8,698 nt of DNA from an uncultured Gemmatimonadota bacterium (GTDB taxonomy: Bacteria > Gemmatimonadota > Gemmatimonadetes > Gemmatimonadales > Gemmatimonadaceae), in contig CAMLHT010000163.1 of the NCBI GenBank assembly GCA_946479895.1, positions 1 through 8,698 of the forward strand. The letters are read 5' to 3'. Of the stretch, positions 5,290 through 8,698 are shown piece after piece. The notes beneath the pieces are model-generated. The model saw only the letters and a list, made by a program, of their open reading frames with translations, made no database searches and had not been told where the DNA came from. The number at the start of each line of letters is the position of its first letter. The stretch's first letter is position 1. The position numbers and the translations under genes are program-made.

Positions 5290-6663
5290 ATGATTCGAAC
5301 CGCCAGAAGAGCGACCATTCAGCCCGCGCTGTCGAAACTGGTTTTCGTCGTTTCCCTCCTGCTTCCGGCCATCGCGCGCGGCCAGGCGGTGCGAGTCAGC
5401 GGCGTGACGTTCGACAGCCTCACCGGCCTCCCGATCCGCGCGGCGTTCATCACGCTCGGATCGCGCAGCACGCTGTCGGACTCCCTCGGCCGTTTCGAGT
5501 TCGATTCGGTCGCCCCGGGCACCTACCGCGCCACGATGCAGCACGACCAGCTCGACTCGCTCGGGCTCGGCGGCATCACGACGACGGTGGTCGTGAGCGA
5601 GAACATGGCGCCAGTGCGCATCGCCACCCCGTCGATCATGACGATGTGGAGCCGTGTCTGCCCGGGGCGGGCGCCGCAGGACAGCGGGTTCGTCTTCGGC
5701 ACCGTGCTCGACGCGGCGACGAAGACGCCCGTCAGGGGCGCCCCGATCATCGCGACCTGGATCGACCTGCGCAGCGAGGGCAGGACCGTCGGCGGCAAGG
5801 AATGGCGTCTGGAGTCGACGACCGCTGATGACGGCTCCTTCGTGCTCTGCGGCGTCCCGCTCGGCAACGGTGTGCGGCTTCACTCACTCCGCGGGTCGGT
5901 CGAGGCCACCAGCCTGGACATGGTTCTGTCGATGACTTCGCCGGTCCGGCGCCAGGACCTCGCGCTGCCGGATCCCGCCGCCGCCGCGCGGGGAGTCGTG
6001 CGAGGACGCGTGGTCTCGGACGCCAAGCCGGTGCCGAATGCGCGCGTCGTCGTCGGCAGCTCGCCCGAGGTTCGCACCGCCGATGACGGCCAGTTCATCG
6101 TCCGGAGCGTGCCGGCGGGAACGCAGCAGATCGAGGTCCAGGGAATCGGCTTCACGGCCGTCTCGAAGATCCTCAACGTCGGAGGCAACGACACCATCGA
6201 CGTGGAGCTCGACGTGCAACGCGTCGTCAGGCTCGATTCGGTCGTCGTCCGCGCCTCGGCGGCGCGGGAACAGCTCAAGCGCGATTTCGACGACCGGCGC
6301 CGGCGAGGCAGCGGATACTTCCGCGATTCGACCCAGATCGGGAAATACCTCCGCATCGAAGGCGTGTTCGCGACCATGGCCTCCGTCCGGACGGAGCGCA
6401 GCTATGGCGGCGGCCTCTCGGTGGTGATCGGCGGATCCCGCGCGCGAGGCATTCGCCGGATCGAAGGATGCACCGCCGTGGTCATCGTCGATCGCGTGCG
6501 CACGGATTTCGAGCACCTGAACGCCCTCCAGCCCCAGGACATTGCCGCCATGGAGGTCTACCGCACCAACGAGATGCCCATGGACCTGGCGACGCAGTTC
6601 GGGTTCAATCCGTTCAATCGTCCCTGCGCGGTGGTGGCGTGGACCAAGGCGGGGTGGCGGTGA
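5290..6663 (+). CDS. Exported protein with carboxypeptidase-regulatory-like repeats and orphan TonB-plug-like domain
   Basis: The 457-residue product starts with a signal peptide: basic MIRTARR, a hydrophobic core LVFVVSLLLPAIA (17-29) and a likely cut at ARG/QA (31/32). Three carboxypeptidase-regulatory-like beta-sandwich units follow: 34-110 (G-PIRAAFITLG, SLGRFEFDSVAPGTY), 133-222 (GTVLDAATKTPVRGAPI, DDGSFVLCGVP) and 235-310 (GRVVSDAKPVPNARVVVG, DDGQFIVRSVPAGT). VRLDSVVVRA then leads to a plug-like domain with FDDRRRRGSGYF (333-344), EGCTAVVIVD (392-401), DIAAMEVYR (417-425) and CAVVAWTK (446-453). The protein stops here, so there is no outer-membrane barrel and it is not a TonB-dependent receptor. 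Such proteins are numerous in Gemmatimonadota; their role is not known to me. In-frame starts at 5224 (GTG) and 5236 exist, but ATG 5290 places the signal peptide correctly. It overlaps the next gene by GTGA. Confidence 0.8.
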   Translation: MIRTARRATIQPALSKLVFVVSLLLPAIARGQAVRVSGVTFDSLTGLPIRAAFITLGSRSTLSDSLGRFEFDSVAPGTYRATMQHDQLDSLGLGGITTTVVVSENMAPVRIATPSIMTMWSRVCPGRAPQDSGFVFGTVLDAATKTPVRGAPIIATWIDLRSEGRTVGGKEWRLESTTADDGSFVLCGVPLGNGVRLHSLRGSVEATSLDMVLSMTSPVRRQDLALPDPAAAARGVVRGRVVSDAKPVPNARVVVGSSPEVRTADDGQFIVRSVPAGTQQIEVQGIGFTAVSKILNVGGNDTIDVELDVQRVVRLDSVVVRASAAREQLKRDFDDRRRRGSGYFRDSTQIGKYLRIEGVFATMASVRTERSYGGGLSVVIGGSRARGIRRIEGCTAVVIVDRVRTDFEHLNALQPQDIAAMEVYRTNEMPMDLATQFGFNPFNRPCAVVAWTKAGWR

Positions 6664-7250
6664 GCATCACCCCATATCGGGTGACGCTTACCCTCGCGCG
6701 AATTCTTGCGACCGCATCCCTCGGGGCGTTCAGCACCGGCTGCGTCCCGCTGTTCGCCCCTCCGGTGATCGCCCCGCGAACGACACCCGCCGTGTGGGGC
6801 GGCCTGGGCCTGGGCGTCGGATCGGCCGGATTCATGGCCCAGATGGACGTTTCGCGAATGAAGAACGACCGCCTGCTTCGCGCCCGCTGGAACGGACATA
6901 CCAACATGGGCGGAACGTGGAACGGGCAGCAGGACGAAAGCGTCTCCGAGCTGGGTATCCTCATCGGGCGCGGCCGGATCTGCTGCGACGGCAACTGGGG
7001 TTCATACGCCCTGGGCGCGGGCCTCGTGACCGGGTCCCGCGGCTCCGCGCCCGCGGACGAGTACACGACCGCGGGCCTTGCCGGCGAGGCATTCTTCGTT
7101 TCCGGCCGATTTCCCCACCTGGCGCTCTCCGTTCTCGGAAACGCCAACCTGGAGAAGTCGTTCGTCGCGGTGAACCTCGCGATTCTCCTCGGCCGGATGC
7201 CCTTCACGAGCATGGCGCCCCCCGCCCGCCCGCGCTTCCCGGGCAGGTGA
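6660..7250 (+). CDS. Putative lipoprotein / exported protein of unknown function
   Basis: I do not recognise this 196-residue protein. Its N-terminus looks like a lipoprotein signal: YR, a hydrophobic stretch VTLTLARILATASLGAF, then STGC with the candidate lipid-attached Cys at 28; the lipobox lacks the usual Leu at -3, so a plain exported protein is also possible. The rest is rich in Gly and alternating hydrophobic residues (GGLGLGVGSAGFMAQMDV, SELGILIGRGRICC, LGAGLVTGSRG, AFFVSGRF, LALSVLGNANL, VAVNLAILLGRMPF), which suggests beta-strands, perhaps a small barrel or sandwich. A CC pair lies at 108-109. The C-terminus is a Pro/Arg tail. The start is the GTG at 6660, whose GTGA overlaps the previous stop at 6661-6663; AAGG at 6646-6649 may be the ribosome site. 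GTG at 6654 is the alternative. Coupling to the plug-domain gene suggests the two products work in the same envelope compartment. Confidence 0.6.
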   Translation: MSITPYRVTLTLARILATASLGAFSTGCVPLFAPPVIAPRTTPAVWGGLGLGVGSAGFMAQMDVSRMKNDRLLRARWNGHTNMGGTWNGQQDESVSELGILIGRGRICCDGNWGSYALGAGLVTGSRGSAPADEYTTAGLAGEAFFVSGRFPHLALSVLGNANLEKSFVAVNLAILLGRMPFTSMAPPARPRFPGR

Positions 7251-7272
7251 TCCCGGGGGAGGTGTACTGGCG

Positions 7273-7296
7273 TCTGATCAGATGTTTCTCTATGAT
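7273..7296 (+). promoter_or_regulatory. Candidate promoter (-10 TATGAT) with adjacent TCTGATCAGA palindrome for the kinase gene
   Basis: TATGAT at 7291-7296 is one base from the consensus -10 and sits 17 bases before the kinase ATG, which would give a very short leader. No convincing -35 is seen near 7267-7273. The perfect 10-base palindrome tctgatcaga (7273-7282) lies just upstream, within the would-be spacer, and could be an operator. The whole gap to the previous gene is only 63 bases. Confidence 0.35.
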
Positions 7297-7313
7297 CCGA
7301 CCCTGTCACGCCT

Positions 7314-8698
7314 ATGGACCAGACTCTCGAAACGCTCAGATCGACCCTCGGCGATCGATACCGCGTTGAACAGGCGGTCGGGCGCGGCGGAATGGCCACC
7401 GTGTACCTGGCCTACGACGAGCGCCACGGTCGGAAGGTCGCCATCAAGGTCCTCAGCCCGGACCTGACGCCGACGGTCGGCGCCGAGCGCTTCACGCGCG
7501 AGGTGAAGATCGCCGCGCAGATGTCCCACCCGAACATCCTCGGCGTCTTCGACTCCGGGGAGACCCAGGGGCTGCTCTACTACGTGATGCCCTTCGTCGA
7601 GGGCGAATCGCTCCGGCAGAAGCTCAATCGCGAGCAACAGCTGTCGATCGACGAATCGATCCAGATCACGTGCGAGGTGGCCGAGGCGCTCGGGTACGCC
7701 CATGCGCACGGCATCGTCCACCGCGACGTGAAGCCGGAGAACATCCTGCTCCAGGACGGGCACGCCCTCGTGGCGGACTTCGGCATCGCGCGCCTCGCCG
7801 AGGCCGGTGCCGAGAAGCTGACGGCGACCGGCATGGCCGTGGGCACCGCTGCCTACATGAGTCCCGAGCAGGCCGCCGGCATGCCGGCCGATGCCCGCGC
7901 CGACATCTACGCGCTCGGGTGCACGCTGTTCGAGATGCTGGCCGGCCAGCCGCCCTTCGTCGGCGCGAACGCGATGCAGATCATGTCCCAGCACCATCTC
8001 GCGACGGTGCCGGAGATCCGGGTGATGCGGCACGCGGTGCCCGAGGAGCTCGATGCCGTGATCCGCCGCGCGATGCAGAAGACGCCGGCGGATCGCTTCC
8101 AGACGATGGAGGACTTCAAGCGCGCGGTGCTCGGCGAGATCCCGGCGACGACGTCCACCCTCCCGAAGTACACGGCCCGGTATCGCGTGCAGACGGCGCG
8201 GAAGGAGAGCCGGTGGCGCGACTGGCTGATCGTCGGCGTCGTCGTGCTGGGGATCGTCGCCGGGGGCGCGATCGCCGCGCGGCAGTTCCTGGCGCGGGAC
8301 GCGGCGCCGGATGCCAATCGGGTCGCGGTGCTGTACTTCGAGGATGAAAGCGGCGGCGCGATGCAGCACGTCGCGGACGGCCTGACAGAATCACTGATCG
8401 ATCGCCTCGAGGACGTGCCAGCCATCAGCGTCGTGCCAGCCAACGGCGTGCGGGAGCTGCGCGGCCGGGCGATCGCCGGGGACAGCGTCCACGCGCTCTT
8501 CGGCGTCGGCACGATCGTGCGCGGCTCGGTGGCGCGCGAAGGGGCGAAGGCGAAGGTGACGATCGACGTCGCGGATGCCGTGTCCGATGCATCCTACGAC
8601 ACGAAGGCGATCACGGTGGATACGACGGAGCTCGCGTCACTCCAGGGCATCGTGGCCGACGAGGTCGCGGGGTTCCTGCGCAAGGCCATCGGCGACGA
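7314..8698 (+). CDS. Membrane-anchored Ser/Thr protein kinase with TolB-like extracytoplasmic domain (3' end outside window)
   Basis: The frame stays open from ATG 7314 to the window edge, showing 461 residues. The Hanks-type kinase domain (about 16-270) is complete: glycine loop GRGGMATVY (23-31), VAIK with catalytic K45, helix-C E63, HRDVKPEN (136-143, with D138 and N143), DFG (155-157), SPE (183-185), DIYALGC (197-203) and the late Arg in ADRFQ (259-263). A juxtamembrane stretch leads to one transmembrane helix (about 304-322). After it, RVAVLYFED (336-344) through GLTESLIDRLEDVPAISVV and FGVGTIVRGSV matches the TolB-like/COG5616-type domain often found behind such kinases in Gemmatimonadota and Acidobacteria; TPR-like repeats commonly follow in relatives and may lie beyond the edge. 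All catalytic residues are present, so it should be active. The start is fixed by an in-frame stop at 7293-7295; no Shine-Dalgarno is visible. The signal and targets are unknown. Confidence 0.9.
   Translation, partial: MDQTLETLRSTLGDRYRVEQAVGRGGMATVYLAYDERHGRKVAIKVLSPDLTPTVGAERFTREVKIAAQMSHPNILGVFDSGETQGLLYYVMPFVEGESLRQKLNREQQLSIDESIQITCEVAEALGYAHAHGIVHRDVKPENILLQDGHALVADFGIARLAEAGAEKLTATGMAVGTAAYMSPEQAAGMPADARADIYALGCTLFEMLAGQPPFVGANAMQIMSQHHLATVPEIRVMRHAVPEELDAVIRRAMQKTPADRFQTMEDFKRAVLGEIPATTSTLPKYTARYRVQTARKESRWRDWLIVGVVVLGIVAGGAIAARQFLARDAAPDANRVAVLYFEDESGGAMQHVADGLTESLIDRLEDVPAISVVPANGVRELRGRAIAGDSVHALFGVGTIVRGSVAREGAKAKVTIDVADAVSDASYDTKAITVDTTELASLQGIVADEVAGFLRKAIGD

Noticed and set aside
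4417..5883. A 488-codon open frame on the minus strand
   Set aside because: It runs antisense across the CNBD-CPBP gene and the plug-domain gene, has no recognisable domain, and shows the Arg/His/Asp/Glu-rich composition typical of antisense frames in high-GC DNA.
5290..6663. TonB-dependent receptor
   Set aside because: The protein ends after the plug-like domain and has no beta-barrel region; the next gene is in another frame and too short to be one.
7290..8369. A 359-codon minus-strand frame opposite the kinase
   Set aside because: The kinase on the plus strand has every Hanks motif; the opposite frame has His/Arg-rich shadow composition only.

Overview
This high-GC window (8.7 kb) looks like a chromosomal piece of a Gemmatimonadota-type bacterium. 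The assignment rests on gene content recalled from memory, not on a database search. The supporting genes are an M14-type carboxypeptidase with a glutamine-amidotransferase-like tail, an exported 'carboxypeptidase regulatory-like plus orphan plug' protein with its coupled partner, and a Ser/Thr kinase carrying a transmembrane helix and a TolB-like C-terminal domain. The window holds eight genes. The first and last are cut by its edges. There is no tRNA, rRNA, CRISPR array or recognisable transposase, and no gene-free stretch longer than about 145 bases.

Left part (1-1970): the 3' end of the M14-family peptidase gene runs rightward and meets a leftward GxxExxY-family gene (PD-(D/E)XK-nuclease-like fold) head to head at the 3' ends. 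Between them lie an ordinary hairpin and then a striking 54-base, almost perfect palindrome. Its centre carries five GATC sites spaced exactly 5 bases apart.

Middle part (2113-5190): a tight three-gene rightward operon. The first two genes are recognisable as btaA and btaB, the two enzymes that turn diacylglycerol into the betaine lipid DGTS (diacylglyceryl-N,N,N-trimethylhomoserine). The third overlaps btaB by ATGA. It encodes a cytoplasmic cyclic-nucleotide-binding-type domain fused to a membrane CPBP (CAAX-protease/Rce1-like) domain whose usual catalytic motifs are partly changed. This pairing of a betaine-lipid pathway with a putative ligand-sensing, possibly inactive CPBP membrane protein is the most interesting functional idea in the window.

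Right part (5290-8698): a secreted protein with three carboxypeptidase-regulatory-like beta-sandwich repeats and a TonB-plug-like C-terminal domain but no beta-barrel. It is coupled by a GTGA overlap to a putative lipoprotein of unknown function. A short gap with a good -10-like hexamer then leads into a membrane-anchored Ser/Thr protein kinase gene that runs off the right edge.
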